Notes under the pieces: generated by a model
Database searches by the model: none
Told to the model about the DNA's origin: nothing
What the model saw: the letters and a program-made list of their open reading frames with translations, nothing else
From: Bacillota bacterium
GTDB lineage: Bacteria > Bacillota > Clostridia > Peptostreptococcales > Acidaminobacteraceae
Direction: 5' to 3'
NCBI GenBank assembly: GCA_020161295.1
Contig: JAIUOA010000006.1
Location: forward strand, 1-64,000
Length of the DNA: 64,000 bases
Shown: one piece after another, positions 16,814 through 25,824 of the stretch
Layout: each line of letters opens with the position of its first letter
How positions within the stretch are numbered: the first letter of the stretch is position 1
Translations under genes and position numbers: made by a program

Positions 16814-17587
16814 CTAAATTTCCTCAATTTTTGTTCTTTTATTTAATACTAACATCAACACCAATACGACGATAAACATTAAGGTTGATAAGGCATTGAT
16901 TTCTGGCTTGATTCCCCGGCGCGCCATGGAATAAATCGCGATGGATAGGTTGCCTACGCCATTTCCAGTGGTAAAGAAGCTGATGACGAAGTCATCAATA
17001 GAAAGGGTAAACGCGATCAGTGCGCCAGTGATAATTCCGGGCTTGATTTCCGGAAAGATGACCTTTCTAAATGCGTACCACGGTGTCGCCCCTAAATCAA
17101 GTGCAGCCTCCAGCATTTCACTGGGCATTTGCTTGAACTTCGGAAGAACCGATAAGATGACATAAGGAATACAAAAGGTGACATGTGCGATAATCATGGT
17201 CAACAAACCTAGCTCCATGTTAAGTGCCACAAATAAAGTCATCAGGGAAATCCCCGTTACGATATCTGGATTGAGAATGGGAATCGAGTTGACATTGAGT
17301 ATGACCTTTTGCTTCCACGCTTTCATATAGAAGATGCCAAAGGCGGCAAATGTGCCAATAATCGTGGCCACCACAGATGCGATGAGTGCCACGAGCACAG
17401 TATAATACAGAGATTTCATAATCAGACTGTTTTGAAATAAGCTTTGATACCAATCTAGCGTAAAGCCTTCCCATTTGGCAGTCGATTTTGAATCATTAAA
17501 AGAAAAAACGGCTAATACGGCGATGGGCGCATATAAAAATCCGAAGATCAGTACGGTATAAAGGCGTTTCATCCACTTATTTACCAT
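16814..17587 (-). CDS. potC: Spermidine/putrescine ABC transporter permease PotC
   Basis: The 257-residue protein shows six membrane segments. The permease signature EAALDLGATPWYAFRKVIFPEI near residues 158-180 is the EAA loop that contacts the ATPase. Together with PotB it forms the transmembrane channel. It overlaps the potB stop by seven bases, and potD follows by 15 bases, so coupled translation is likely. It lacks a signal peptide, as expected for an integral permease. Confidence 0.95.
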   Translation of the reverse strand: MVNKWMKRLYTVLIFGFLYAPIAVLAVFSFNDSKSTAKWEGFTLDWYQSLFQNSLIMKSLYYTVLVALIASVVATIIGTFAAFGIFYMKAWKQKVILNVNSIPILNPDIVTGISLMTLFVALNMELGLLTMIIAHVTFCIPYVILSVLPKFKQMPSEMLEAALDLGATPWYAFRKVIFPEIKPGIITGALIAFTLSIDDFVISFFTTGNGVGNLSIAIYSMARRGIKPEINALSTLMFIVVLVLMLVLNKRTKIEEI

Positions 17588-18417
17588 AGATTTGCCCCCC
17601 TTTCCTCAGGATTTCCGCCACCAAATCGATTCATGATCGCCATGGAAGCTAAAATCAACAGCATGAGAATCATCGCCACAGCAGAACCGAAATTCCAATC
17701 GTTTACCACGAGGAACTGCTGCTCGATGAGGTTACCGATGAGCATGTATTGTCCACCATAAAGGAGATTTGAGATGACAAAGGTGCTCACGGATGGCATA
17801 AATACCATGGATACTCCCGATAAAATGCCTGGGATTGATAAAGGAAAAATGACCTTTCTAAACACGGTGCGTTTATCGCCACCCAGATCCTCCGCCGCTT
17901 CAACTAAGCTTTGATCCATTTTCATCAAAACCGTATAGATGGGAAGCACCATAAAGGGTAAAAAGTTGTATACCATCCCTAAAAGTACGGCGCCCTCCGT
18001 ATAGAGAAAAGTGACATTTGGTAGTCCTAATAACGATAACAAACCGTTGATGATGCCGTTTTTACCCAGAATCGTCATCCATGCATAGGTTCTAAGTAGA
18101 AAATTCATCCACATGGGAACGACAAACAGCATGACGGAGAACGTACGGTATTTCACAGGCATTTTAGCGAGAATCATCGCCATCGGATACCCTAAAATAA
18201 AGCATATGAATGTCGCTTCTAAAGCGATCTTCAATGACCTTCCTAATACGGCGATGTAGATGGGATCAAATGCCCTGGAAAAATTCGATAGCGAAAAGGA
18301 CCAGTCACCACCTGACGTAACAGTAACCATACTAAAGGCTAAAATCATGACGATCGGTACGATGACAAACATCAGCATCCAAAATAAATAAGGACCTGAT
18401 GATAAGCGTTTGATCAT
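17581..18417 (-). CDS. potB: Spermidine/putrescine ABC transporter permease PotB
   Basis: The 278-residue integral membrane protein has about six segments. The EAA-type signature VEAAEDLGGDKRTVFRKVIFP lies in its C-terminal half. It pairs with PotC. I set the start at ATG 18417, behind AGGAGGTGTAAT, one base after the potA stop; the longer reading to 18450 would overlap potA. The whole operon potA-potB-potC-potD is contiguous with gaps or overlaps of at most 15 bases. Confidence 0.94.
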   Translation of the reverse strand: MIKRLSSGPYLFWMLMFVIVPIVMILAFSMVTVTSGGDWSFSLSNFSRAFDPIYIAVLGRSLKIALEATFICFILGYPMAMILAKMPVKYRTFSVMLFVVPMWMNFLLRTYAWMTILGKNGIINGLLSLLGLPNVTFLYTEGAVLLGMVYNFLPFMVLPIYTVLMKMDQSLVEAAEDLGGDKRTVFRKVIFPLSIPGILSGVSMVFMPSVSTFVISNLLYGGQYMLIGNLIEQQFLVVNDWNFGSAVAMILMLLILASMAIMNRFGGGNPEERGANLW

Positions 18418-18418
18418 A

Positions 18419-19459
18419 TTACACCTCCTGATCCATGATATGGATATCATCTGGTGTCAGCCAAATGCCCACTTCATCACCCTCAGGAACCATGGTTGTA
18501 CTATGCACCATCCAAACACGATCACCTTCATTTACCAGCATTTCGTAATGAACGCCTTTAAACACCACTGATTTAACGATCCCCTTAAGAAGACCTGTCG
18601 CAGGTTCCACGAGCCTTACGTCTTCGGGGCGAATCACCACGTCTACCGGTGCATTCGGCGCGAATCCGAAGTCGACACAATCGAAACCACGGTTTGCAAA
18701 TGTCACGTAACGGTCACGCACCATCGTCCCTTTGAAGATGTTACTTTCACCGATAAAGTCAGCCACGAACGCGTTTTCTGGTTCATTATAAATATCCGTC
18801 GGTGAACCGATTTGCTGAATTTCGCCGTGGTTCATAATGATGATTTTATCTGACATGGTGAGGGCTTCCTCTTGATCATGGGTGACATAAACAAAAGTAA
18901 TGCCCAGCTCTTTTTGCATATTTTTAAGTTCGATTTGCATTTCTTTTCTAAGTTTCAAGTCCAAAGCGCCTAAAGGTTCGTCCAGTAAAAGCACCTTAGG
19001 TTCATTTACCAGCGCACGCGCAATAGCGATTCTTTGCTGCTGACCGCCAGATAAAGACGCCACACTTCTCTTCTCGAACCCTCTTAAATTAACCAATTCA
19101 AGCATTTTAGATATTTTAAGCGCAATCTCCTTTTCAGGAAGCTTCTTGATTCTTAATCCAAATGCGATATTTTCGTAGATGTTCATATGCGGAAAAAGCG
19201 CATACTTTTGAAAAACAGTATTGATGGGTCTCAGATAAGGCGGTGTATTCGTGATTTCTTGGCCCTCGAAATACAGCTTTCCAGAAGTGGGAATTTCAAA
19301 ACCCGCTATCATTCTAAGTGTCGTGGTCTTTCCGCATCCACTGGGTCCAAGAATCGTTAAGAATTGGTTTTTCTTCACCCAAAAATCGATATTTTTAACA
19401 ACGGCGACGCCGTTAAATTCTTTTGTAATGTTGAGTCCTTTAACTATTTTATCGCTCAC
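18419..19459 (-). CDS. potA: Spermidine/putrescine ABC transporter ATPase PotA
   Basis: The 346-residue protein has Walker [10 protein letters not shown] (about 38-46), the signature [15 protein letters not shown] (about 138-152), Walker [13 protein letters not shown], and the H-loop [10 protein letters not shown]. The C-terminal 110 residues form a TOBE-type domain ([11 protein letters not shown]). It powers polyamine import. The start is GTG at 19459, behind GGAGGCAGAC, 15 bases after the regulator gene. Confidence 0.95.
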   Translation of the reverse strand: MSDKIVKGLNITKEFNGVAVVKNIDFWVKKNQFLTILGPSGCGKTTTLRMIAGFEIPTSGKLYFEGQEITNTPPYLRPINTVFQKYALFPHMNIYENIAFGLRIKKLPEKEIALKISKMLELVNLRGFEKRSVASLSGGQQQRIAIARALVNEPKVLLLDEPLGALDLKLRKEMQIELKNMQKELGITFVYVTHDQEEALTMSDKIIIMNHGEIQQIGSPTDIYNEPENAFVADFIGESNIFKGTMVRDRYVTFANRGFDCVDFGFAPNAPVDVVIRPEDVRLVEPATGLLKGIVKSVVFKGVHYEMLVNEGDRVWMVHSTTMVPEGDEVGIWLTPDDIHIMDQEV

Positions 19460-19474
19460 GTCTGCCTCCGAATG

Positions 19475-20014
19475 CTAAAAATTAGGTGGCGTTCCCACCA
19501 AAAGAAGTACCGCTTCTCGTCTTCCTTTGTTGACGATTTCATGCCCCTTGTTCGCTTTATAATAAAATGAATCTCCTGCTTTAGCGATATACTTCTTATT
19601 GCCGAGCTTAATCACCACAGATCCGGAGAGCACATAACCAAATTCCTCACCCACATGAGGTTCATGTTCATCATAAGCACCGTTCGGCGCTAACGTTAGT
19701 AGAATGGGTTCCATCATGTTTTTCTGTGCGTTAGGAATAATCCATTCAAGTTTATATCCAATTTCTTCATTTTCCTTTTCGAAGAAATCCTCTGGCTTAA
19801 ATACGATTTTTTCGTCCACCGTTTCACTAAAAAACGCCTGAAGGTTAGTTCCGAGACTCTCTAGTATATCCACTAAGCTCGCAATCGAAGGTGACGTCAT
19901 ATCACGTTCAAGTTGGGATATAAAACCTTTTGACAGTTCACAGCGGTCAGCCAACTCTTCTTGAGTCAAATTATTCTCCAGCCTGAGCCGTTTTATTTTC
20001 TCGCCAATTTGCAC
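19475..20014 (-). CDS. XRE-family regulator with cupin domain, PuuR-like
   Basis: The 179-residue protein has an N-terminal helix-turn-helix (about 5-60; LTQEELADRCELSKGFISQLE) and a C-terminal cupin sensor (about 110-175; HEPHVGEEFGYVLSGSVVIKLG). This matches regulators of polyamine genes such as PuuR. It is the first gene of the potABCD operon. The start is GTG at 20014, seven bases after AGGAGG. A strong promoter and a palindrome near its transcription start suggest autoregulation, presumably responding to a polyamine. That effector is inferred from the operon. Confidence 0.9.
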   Translation of the reverse strand: MQIGEKIKRLRLENNLTQEELADRCELSKGFISQLERDMTSPSIASLVDILESLGTNLQAFFSETVDEKIVFKPEDFFEKENEEIGYKLEWIIPNAQKNMMEPILLTLAPNGAYDEHEPHVGEEFGYVLSGSVVIKLGNKKYIAKAGDSFYYKANKGHEIVNKGRREAVLLLVGTPPNF

Positions 20015-20033
20015 AATCGTCCCTCCTTTGCTT

Positions 20034-20050
20034 GTTTACTTTCATTAAAC
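20034..20050 (-). promoter_or_regulatory. Palindromic operator candidate for the PuuR-like regulator
   Basis: GTTTACTTTCATTAAAC contains a five-base inverted repeat (GTTTA/TAAAC) with a seven-base spacer. It lies between the -10 box and the ribosome site of the regulator gene, just downstream of the predicted transcription start, a good position for repression. Confidence 0.5.
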
Positions 20051-20064
20051 TTTTCACTCGATTT

Positions 20065-20093
20065 ATTATACTCTTAGTAATTGTTAGCGTCAA
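20065..20093 (-). promoter_or_regulatory. Promoter of the puuR-potABCD operon
   Basis: On the minus strand TTGACG and TATAAT are separated by exactly 17 bases, ending about 50 bases upstream of the GTG start of the regulator gene. Confidence 0.85.
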
Positions 20094-20104
20094 CCTTTAC
20101 GAAT

Positions 20105-20134
20105 AAAAAAAACGCAATGCTTTATAGCACTGCG
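20105..20134 (-). terminator. Rho-independent terminator of cheV
   Basis: CGCAGTGC/GCATTGCG (with one G-T pair) closes a six-base loop and is followed on the minus strand by eight T residues. It lies just after the cheV stop codon and before the promoter of the polyamine operon. Confidence 0.88.
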
Positions 20135-20148
20135 CTCTGTGATCTTTA

Positions 20149-21060
20149 TCACTTTTTAACATCTAAAATTTTATCGATGAGTTTAACCAGGTTTTCGATT
20201 TCGGGTTTGCTCATTTGGGCATCCGCGCCTACAGCATCTCCTTTGTGCATCAGGTCATCCGTTATTAAAGATGAGAAGATGATGACTGGTAATTTTTTTA
20301 GAATTCGGTGTTCTTTGATCCTTCTAGTCAATGCATGACCATCAAGCTGTGGCATCTCAATATCCGTAATCAGAAGATCAATTTCATTCATAAACTGGTC
20401 GCCACGCTTTTCAGCCAACATGGCGAGGTATTCATAGGCTTGCATGCCGTCATCAAAGAATTTGAGCTTCGTGAATCCCGCCTTAGTAAGCGTGTCTAAA
20501 AGGACCTTTCGAATCATCGGCGAGTCGTCCGCGAGCGCCACTTTGATTCTTGAGCGGTCTTTGACTTCGATTTCCTTGATACGGTCCATATTGATGCCTG
20601 TATTAGGGTTGATATCCATCACTATTTTCTCAAAATCCAAAAGCATAATGATTTGGTTATTCAGATTGATATTTCCGATAATCAGTGAGTTGGAAGTGAG
20701 GTTATCCGGTTTGAGAATCATATTCCAACCGATACGATTGATACCGAGTACGGTATCGATGGCAAACCCTACTTTGATTTTATTGAACTCACACACCAGC
20801 GTCATGCTGTTTTTGACATTTTGATTTTTTTGATTTTCTAAAACATAGAGCAAGTCCACGATGGAAATCATTTCACCTCGGATTAATGAAATACCCGATA
20901 CGGCTGGATGCGAATTTGGAATTTTAGCAATATTTTCAATTTGAAGCAATTCTTTAACTTTTACAACATTGATTGCATAGTGGACGCCTGCCACGGTAAA
21001 ATGCAAAATTTCAACCTCTCCTGTACCACTTTCCAATAAAATACCTTGCTTGTTATCCAT
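20149..21060 (-). CDS. cheV: Chemotaxis coupling protein CheV (CheW plus receiver domain)
   Basis: The 303-residue protein has an N-terminal CheW domain (about 15-155; EILHFTVAGVHYAINVVKVKEL). The C-terminal receiver (about 175-300) has VALADDSP for the acidic pocket, LLITDIEMPQLDG with the phospho-acceptor Asp, and a lysine near the end in QMSKPEIENL. CheV couples receptors to CheA and helps adaptation by its phosphorylation state. I chose ATG 21060 because GGAGG is nine bases upstream; a GTG at 21069 would touch the ribosome site. It stands alone behind its own promoter and before a terminator. Confidence 0.93.
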   Translation of the reverse strand: MDNKQGILLESGTGEVEILHFTVAGVHYAINVVKVKELLQIENIAKIPNSHPAVSGISLIRGEMISIVDLLYVLENQKNQNVKNSMTLVCEFNKIKVGFAIDTVLGINRIGWNMILKPDNLTSNSLIIGNINLNNQIIMLLDFEKIVMDINPNTGINMDRIKEIEVKDRSRIKVALADDSPMIRKVLLDTLTKAGFTKLKFFDDGMQAYEYLAMLAEKRGDQFMNEIDLLITDIEMPQLDGHALTRRIKEHRILKKLPVIIFSSLITDDLMHKGDAVGADAQMSKPEIENLVKLIDKILDVKK

Positions 21061-21106
21061 CCCAAACACCCTCCATCACAATACTTCAACTAATATCTTC
21101 TATTCC

Positions 21107-21136
21107 ATTATACCCCATCATAAGCGATAAAATCAA
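21107..21136 (-). promoter_or_regulatory. Promoter of cheV
   Basis: On the minus strand TTGATT and TATAAT are separated by 18 bases, about 46 bases upstream of the cheV start codon. Confidence 0.65.
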
Positions 21137-21180
21137 AGAAGATATCTTTACGATTAAATTATAATGGCTCATAAAGAAAT

Positions 21181-21211
21181 GACCCTAACAATTCATGGAA
21201 TTGTTAGGGTC
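21181..21211 (-). terminator. Long hairpin after kbl, probable terminator
   Basis: A perfect 14-base stem (21181-21194 with 21198-21211) surrounds a three-base loop just downstream of the kbl stop codon. The T-run after it is short and interrupted, but the stem is very stable. Confidence 0.75.
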
Positions 21212-21228
21212 ATGTTTACATGGCTAGA

Positions 21229-22416
21229 TTAGATTAAACCCATTTCCTTGCCGACTTGTTCAAATACTGCAACGGCTCTTACGAGCTGTTCTTCAGTGTG
21301 ACCCGCTGTAACCATGCAACGTACCCGTCCTGTTCCCTTAGGGACTGTTGGGAAAACGATTGGCGATACGAAAACGCCCATTTCTAACATGCGTTTTGAA
21401 AAGGCAACGGTTTTAGCCTCGTCACCGACGATAACAGGTGTGATAGGCGTTTCACTAGCACCGGTGTTAAAACCGAGCTTTCCAAGTTCAGCTTTGAAGA
21501 ATCGGGCATTATGCCACAGACGATCCGTATACTCTGTGGTGCTACTAAGCAGATCCACTGCTTCCATGATGGCACCCACTGCTGCAGGTGGTAATGAAGT
21601 ACTAAAAAGTAAAGGTCTGCCGCGGTGTAATAACCACTCCTTCATCACTTTAGATCCAGCCACATAGCCGCCGATTACGCCGATTGCCTTCGAAAGGGTT
21701 CCGATGGAAAAATCGATTCGTCCATGTAAGTGGAAGTGGTCTACCGTACCCCTACCGCTCTCTCCAAGTACACCAGAACCATGCGCGTCATCCACGTATG
21801 TCATACAGTTATATTTTTCAGCTAACTCAACGATTTCCGGTAATTTAGCAATATCGCCATCCATACTGAAAACGCCATCGGTGATGATTAAGCAATTTTC
21901 ATATTGTGACCGTCTTTCGATCAATACGCGCTCCAAATCAGCCATGTCGCTGTGTTTGTAAACCGCCTTGTCAGCTTTTGAAAGCTTGACGCCATCGATG
22001 ATACTGGCGTGGTTTAATTCATCCGAGATAATCAAATCTCCTTTATTTGTAATGGCTTGGATAGCCCCTGCGTTGCAGTTGAAGCCAGATTGGAATACCA
22101 TAACCGCTTCTTCACGCTTAAAAACAGCCAGTTTCTTTTCGAGCTCTTCATGGATGTCCATATTTCCGATGATGGTTCTTACCGCACCTGAACCCACACC
22201 ATATTTTTCAACAGCTTCAATCGCTGCTTTTTTGAGCTTCGGATGGCTAGCAAAACCAAGGTAATTGTTTGATGACAAGTTGATGACTTTCTTTCCATTC
22301 AAAATGACTTCAGCTTCATTTGCACCTTCTAATATAGGCAGTACTCGATAGACCCCTTGATCTTTCAATTCTTGAACCTGATCTTGCAAATACTTTAACT
22401 CATGTACATTTGACAT
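21229..22416 (-). CDS. kbl: Glycine C-acetyltransferase (2-amino-3-ketobutyrate CoA ligase), PLP enzyme
   Basis: The 395-residue fold-type I PLP enzyme shows SSNNYLGFA, a PLP-lysine region [16 protein letters not shown] (about 238-253), and [13 protein letters not shown]. It resembles Kbl, which converts glycine and acetyl-CoA to aminoketobutyrate and back, and is the partner of threonine dehydrogenase. The related BioF and HemA families share the fold, so substrate assignment is inferred from the overall pattern. I chose ATG 22416, six or seven bases after GGAGGG; an ATG at 22422 lies directly on it. No threonine dehydrogenase is nearby. A terminator follows the gene. Confidence 0.85.
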   Translation of the reverse strand: MSNVHELKYLQDQVQELKDQGVYRVLPILEGANEAEVILNGKKVINLSSNNYLGFASHPKLKKAAIEAVEKYGVGSGAVRTIIGNMDIHEELEKKLAVFKREEAVMVFQSGFNCNAGAIQAITNKGDLIISDELNHASIIDGVKLSKADKAVYKHSDMADLERVLIERRSQYENCLIITDGVFSMDGDIAKLPEIVELAEKYNCMTYVDDAHGSGVLGESGRGTVDHFHLHGRIDFSIGTLSKAIGVIGGYVAGSKVMKEWLLHRGRPLLFSTSLPPAAVGAIMEAVDLLSSTTEYTDRLWHNARFFKAELGKLGFNTGASETPITPVIVGDEAKTVAFSKRMLEMGVFVSPIVFPTVPKGTGRVRCMVTAGHTEEQLVRAVAVFEQVGKEMGLI

Positions 22417-22450
22417 CGTCATCCCTCCATATAAGTGATTGTTCGGTAAT

Positions 22451-22479
22451 AGTATAACATCTCATACACCTGATGAAAA
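22451..22479 (-). promoter_or_regulatory. Promoter of kbl
   Basis: On the minus strand TTTTCA and TATACT are 17 bases apart, about 35 bases upstream of the kbl start codon. Confidence 0.55.
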
Positions 22480-22495
22480 TAAAAAACGTCCCGCT

Positions 22496-23536
22496 TTATC
22501 CGGATGTGTCAGAATGTTTAAAGTTCCGGTATCTTAACGCATTTATTGCCCTTTTGTAATATGGCGCTAATCGTTGATCATCATTCAACCATTTATACGC
22601 ATCTAACTGTCTTAAGACTTCAGTACCTCCATGATTGCCCAACACGACCAAGGCATTTCGTTTCAGCACCCACAGCCCTCGCCATGAAAACCCCATATGT
22701 CCATAGGCTGCCTTGAACTCCTTTTGTGTCATACTTAATAATGAAAACAAGTCTACCCAGTTAGGGTTTCGGATACTGACCGATGGGTGAGGGGTTTTAC
22801 GGATTCCTGCTGGACAGACACGCTGACAAATGTTACAGCCATAGAGGCGGTTACTCATCTTTGATAAGTAAATAGCCTCAATTGCTTCCTTCGTCTGTGT
22901 GAGGGCTGAAACGCAGTATTTCATGTCACCCTCCGGACCACACACGGATGTTGGACATGCACTCAAACATTTTTCGCAGTGCCTGCATCCCTCATATTCA
23001 AGCGATACCGGAAGCTGTTCAAAATTGGTTAGTGCAGATGCTTCTATGGAAAGTCGCTTCGGAAAAATGATATAGCCGATGAAAACGCTTGATCCCAATT
23101 CAGGATTGATCAGCAGGTGATGGTAACCGACCTGACCTAGACCTGAATAAAAAGCGATTTCACGATCATTATAAGGCGACTGATCAACATAATGTGTCGT
23201 CCCCTCGATACGATGACCTAAGTCGTCATACATTCTCTCTTCAAGTGTTTTTAAAAGCGCTTTTACCTCTCTGTGATAATCGAAGGACCAGGCAGACGGA
23301 TCCACCCTACCAAACTGATCGCCCTTTGGTTTCTCACCGTCTTCAGTCCCATAGGGTACGAGGATGGTTAGAACGGTTTGTTCCCCCTGAAACCCACTTT
23401 TAAACAGGCTATTCGGGACATTAAACAAATCTCGCTCAAGTACGCGATTCCGATAATCATCATCTATAACGATGATGCCCCAACTGTTAATCGTCAGGGC
23501 ATCCATTATCTCGTTCACTTTATATTTCGTGATCAT
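22496..23536 (-). CDS. queG: Epoxyqueuosine reductase QueG
   Basis: The 346-residue protein contains two four-cysteine [4Fe-4S] motifs, CRHCEKCLSACP and CNICQRVCP (about residues 184-250). Upstream is the cobalamin-binding N-terminal half, and a short helical C-terminus resembles HEAT repeats. QueG reduces epoxyqueuosine to queuosine at tRNA position 34 using cobalamin. It is the third gene of an ArsR-regulator, solute-binding protein and queG operon, with an eight-base gap to the binding protein gene. AGGAGG precedes the ATG. No other queuosine biosynthesis gene is present in the window. Confidence 0.92.
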   Translation of the reverse strand: MITKYKVNEIMDALTINSWGIIVIDDDYRNRVLERDLFNVPNSLFKSGFQGEQTVLTILVPYGTEDGEKPKGDQFGRVDPSAWSFDYHREVKALLKTLEERMYDDLGHRIEGTTHYVDQSPYNDREIAFYSGLGQVGYHHLLINPELGSSVFIGYIIFPKRLSIEASALTNFEQLPVSLEYEGCRHCEKCLSACPTSVCGPEGDMKYCVSALTQTKEAIEAIYLSKMSNRLYGCNICQRVCPAGIRKTPHPSVSIRNPNWVDLFSLLSMTQKEFKAAYGHMGFSWRGLWVLKRNALVVLGNHGGTEVLRQLDAYKWLNDDQRLAPYYKRAINALRYRNFKHSDTSG

Positions 23537-23544
23537 CTCGCCTC

Positions 23545-25188
23545 CTATTGAAGGACTTCAAGCTCAAGTGTATTGACGAAGTCTGTCCAATCGCCACCTT
23601 CTCTGAATCCGAAATTCTTGAGCCGCGTATTATAAACCCAAACCGAATACGGCCTAGCAATCGGCAAATAGGCTAACGAATCCGATTGCAAAATATGCCA
23701 CTGGTCTATCAGCTCCTCGAATTCAAAAGAGGTGTAAGCCGTTCTCATGGACTGAAAGATTTGATTTGCCACACCATCATTATAGCCGGTGTAATTATAA
23801 TTAGGTTCTCCATTGCCAAAAAGAACCGCCGGATTCGCATCATTATCCATACGCCATGCAAAATTCCATAAATCGGGTATATCACCTGCCTCAAGATCCG
23901 CCATCATCTTTTCATAATCGCAAAACTCCAGGTTGACTTCTATACCAAGCTTGCGCCATTCCGCTGCGGCCATTTCAGCTAGATTATAAGACCAATCCAC
24001 ATCAGCAAACACTTGCCACTCAAGGCTCAGCTTCACTTTGTTTTTCTCGCGAATACCATCGTCATCCGAATCACGCCAACCACTCGCTTCGAGTAAGTTT
24101 GCCGCTTCTTCGGCGTCGTATTTAAAACGTGAATCCTGATTACCCAGTTGCGCCTCTATCAAACTGGTCGTAATCGTATCGACGACAGAAGAATAGCCTT
24201 CCCATTCCGTCGTGACGAAGTTCTCACGATTCATTCCTATCAAAAGGGCTTTCCGGACATTATAATCAGATAAAACTGGAGACAAGGTATTGACGCCGAT
24301 CATGGTGATAACATCGTCGCTTTGTACGATGATGCCTGAATAATCAAGGGTTCTAACCCCGCTACTCGACGCGCGTGATGGTGTCATGCTGTACAAATCG
24401 ATTCTACCTTCTTCAAAGGCTTTGCTTGCCACGGCTTCACTCATTTCCCTGATTACGATGCCAGTAATCATCGGTGGTTTTTGCCAGTATCCGGTGTTTT
24501 TAATCAGTATGATGCTATCATTTTCTGTGTAGTTGTCAAACTTGAATGCACCTGTACCCACTGGAACAGCATCGTTATTTACAAACGCTTGCCATTCGCT
24601 AAATCGATAATGGTCATATGAAAGGATAGGCACTGTAAATGCCCTTTCATTCATGCGATCATCTGACCTAAAGGTAAAGGTGACTGTCCCATCAACCGCA
24701 CTTTCAACTTTTTCCAGATTTGTGACAGCTGACTTATAAGCCCCATCATATGAAGGATTCAGTAGCGTTTGGTAAGTGAATACCACATCCTTGGAAGTCA
24801 AATCCGCGCCATTATGAAACTCGATACCTGGACGTAAGGTCATGATATAAATCAAACGATTCTCTTGCTGTTCCAATGATTCTGCCAATCCATTTTCAAG
24901 ATTGCCATCAGCGCCATAGTAAAATAGAGGGTCGAACACCAAATCCACAATCCAATGGGTCGTGTCTGACGCTGGGAATAAAGGATTGAACCCACCATCG
25001 ATTTCTTCAGACGCGACAATTAAGGCCCCTGAGCGCGAAAGCGCTGGATTTGCCTTTAATTTTTCCTCTATGGGATCTTGCTTAATATCCGTTTGTGAAG
25101 TCTCCTCTTTAGCGGAGCGATTACATCCACTTAAAAATGTCAGCAGTAAAATAACCATTACTGCTGACAAAAATAGCTTTTGCTTCAT
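23545..25188 (-). CDS. Peptide/nickel-type ABC solute-binding lipoprotein (SBP_bac_5)
   Basis: The 547-residue protein has a lipoprotein signal with lipobox LSGC (Cys22). It also has the family 5 solute-binding fold: the PLFYYGADGNLENGLAESLEQ region, LRPGIEFHNGADLTSKDVVFTYQTLL, and GTGAFKFDNYTEND. It would bind an oligopeptide, dipeptide or metal-chelate outside the membrane. No permease or ATPase follows, so it must serve a transporter encoded elsewhere, or act as a receptor. I chose ATG 25188 behind AAGGA; the longer frame starts inside the upstream gene. It lies four bases after the regulator gene and eight before queG. Confidence 0.88.
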   Translation of the reverse strand: MKQKLFLSAVMVILLLTFLSGCNRSAKEETSQTDIKQDPIEEKLKANPALSRSGALIVASEEIDGGFNPLFPASDTTHWIVDLVFDPLFYYGADGNLENGLAESLEQQENRLIYIMTLRPGIEFHNGADLTSKDVVFTYQTLLNPSYDGAYKSAVTNLEKVESAVDGTVTFTFRSDDRMNERAFTVPILSYDHYRFSEWQAFVNNDAVPVGTGAFKFDNYTENDSIILIKNTGYWQKPPMITGIVIREMSEAVASKAFEEGRIDLYSMTPSRASSSGVRTLDYSGIIVQSDDVITMIGVNTLSPVLSDYNVRKALLIGMNRENFVTTEWEGYSSVVDTITTSLIEAQLGNQDSRFKYDAEEAANLLEASGWRDSDDDGIREKNKVKLSLEWQVFADVDWSYNLAEMAAAEWRKLGIEVNLEFCDYEKMMADLEAGDIPDLWNFAWRMDNDANPAVLFGNGEPNYNYTGYNDGVANQIFQSMRTAYTSFEFEELIDQWHILQSDSLAYLPIARPYSVWVYNTRLKNFGFREGGDWTDFVNTLELEVLQ

Positions 25189-25192
25189 CTTT

Positions 25193-25753
25193 TTATTCCT
25201 TTTCTGGCATGGCAAACATCATGGTTGCTAATGAATGTCTAACAGCACCTTCTCTTGGGTCCTCTTTGTCTTTAAGCAGTTCGTCCAACAGGTTGGATAC
25301 CTTTTCATTGATTTCTTTTGCTTCCGCCTCAGTAATATAATAATCCGAGAAATGTGAAACCTTTCGAGTGATTGGACCGCTATAATGTTGAATGGACTCA
25401 TAGAAGTCTTTCGAGATGCTCTCAAAGAATGCAACCGATACGTTGCTGATAGAGTCTGTCATCTCATCATCTAAGGTCACGGCACTGCTGTCTATGATGA
25501 TCTTATAGGCGACGGGACAATAGTACTTTTCAACGACGCCAAACTTTGTCACTTCCTGAACCAATTCGATGATGCCCACTTTTTCGAGTATTTTTATGTG
25601 ATAATTCACTCTTCCATGGGGCTCATCTAACATTTCGGCGATTTGTTTCGCTGTCTTTGCTTGATTGTCAAATGCTTCTAAGATGTCTAAACGGTATTGC
25701 TGCGAAATGGCTTTTATTTGTTCTAAATCTTTCAAGATGAGAATTTCTTTCAT
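25193..25753 (-). CDS. ArsR-family winged-helix regulator
   Basis: The 186-residue protein has an N-terminal winged helix (about residues 5-85), with RLDILEAFDNQAKTAKQIAEMLDEPHGRVNYHIKILEKVGII as the DNA-binding core. A helical C-terminal extension of about 100 residues is longer than in metal-sensing ArsR proteins and lacks the metal-ligand pattern (CxC). It may therefore respond to something other than a metal. The ATG at 25753 follows AGGG. It is probably transcribed with the binding protein gene four bases downstream and with queG. Confidence 0.82.
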   Translation of the reverse strand: MKEILILKDLEQIKAISQQYRLDILEAFDNQAKTAKQIAEMLDEPHGRVNYHIKILEKVGIIELVQEVTKFGVVEKYYCPVAYKIIIDSSAVTLDDEMTDSISNVSVAFFESISKDFYESIQHYSGPITRKVSHFSDYYITEAEAKEINEKVSNLLDELLKDKEDPREGAVRHSLATMMFAMPEKE

Positions 25754-25824
25754 AGTCACCCTACCCGTTTTTTTTGTAACCTTCGAATTAATTATAAGTC
25801 TAATACTTCCATGCGTCAATAGAA

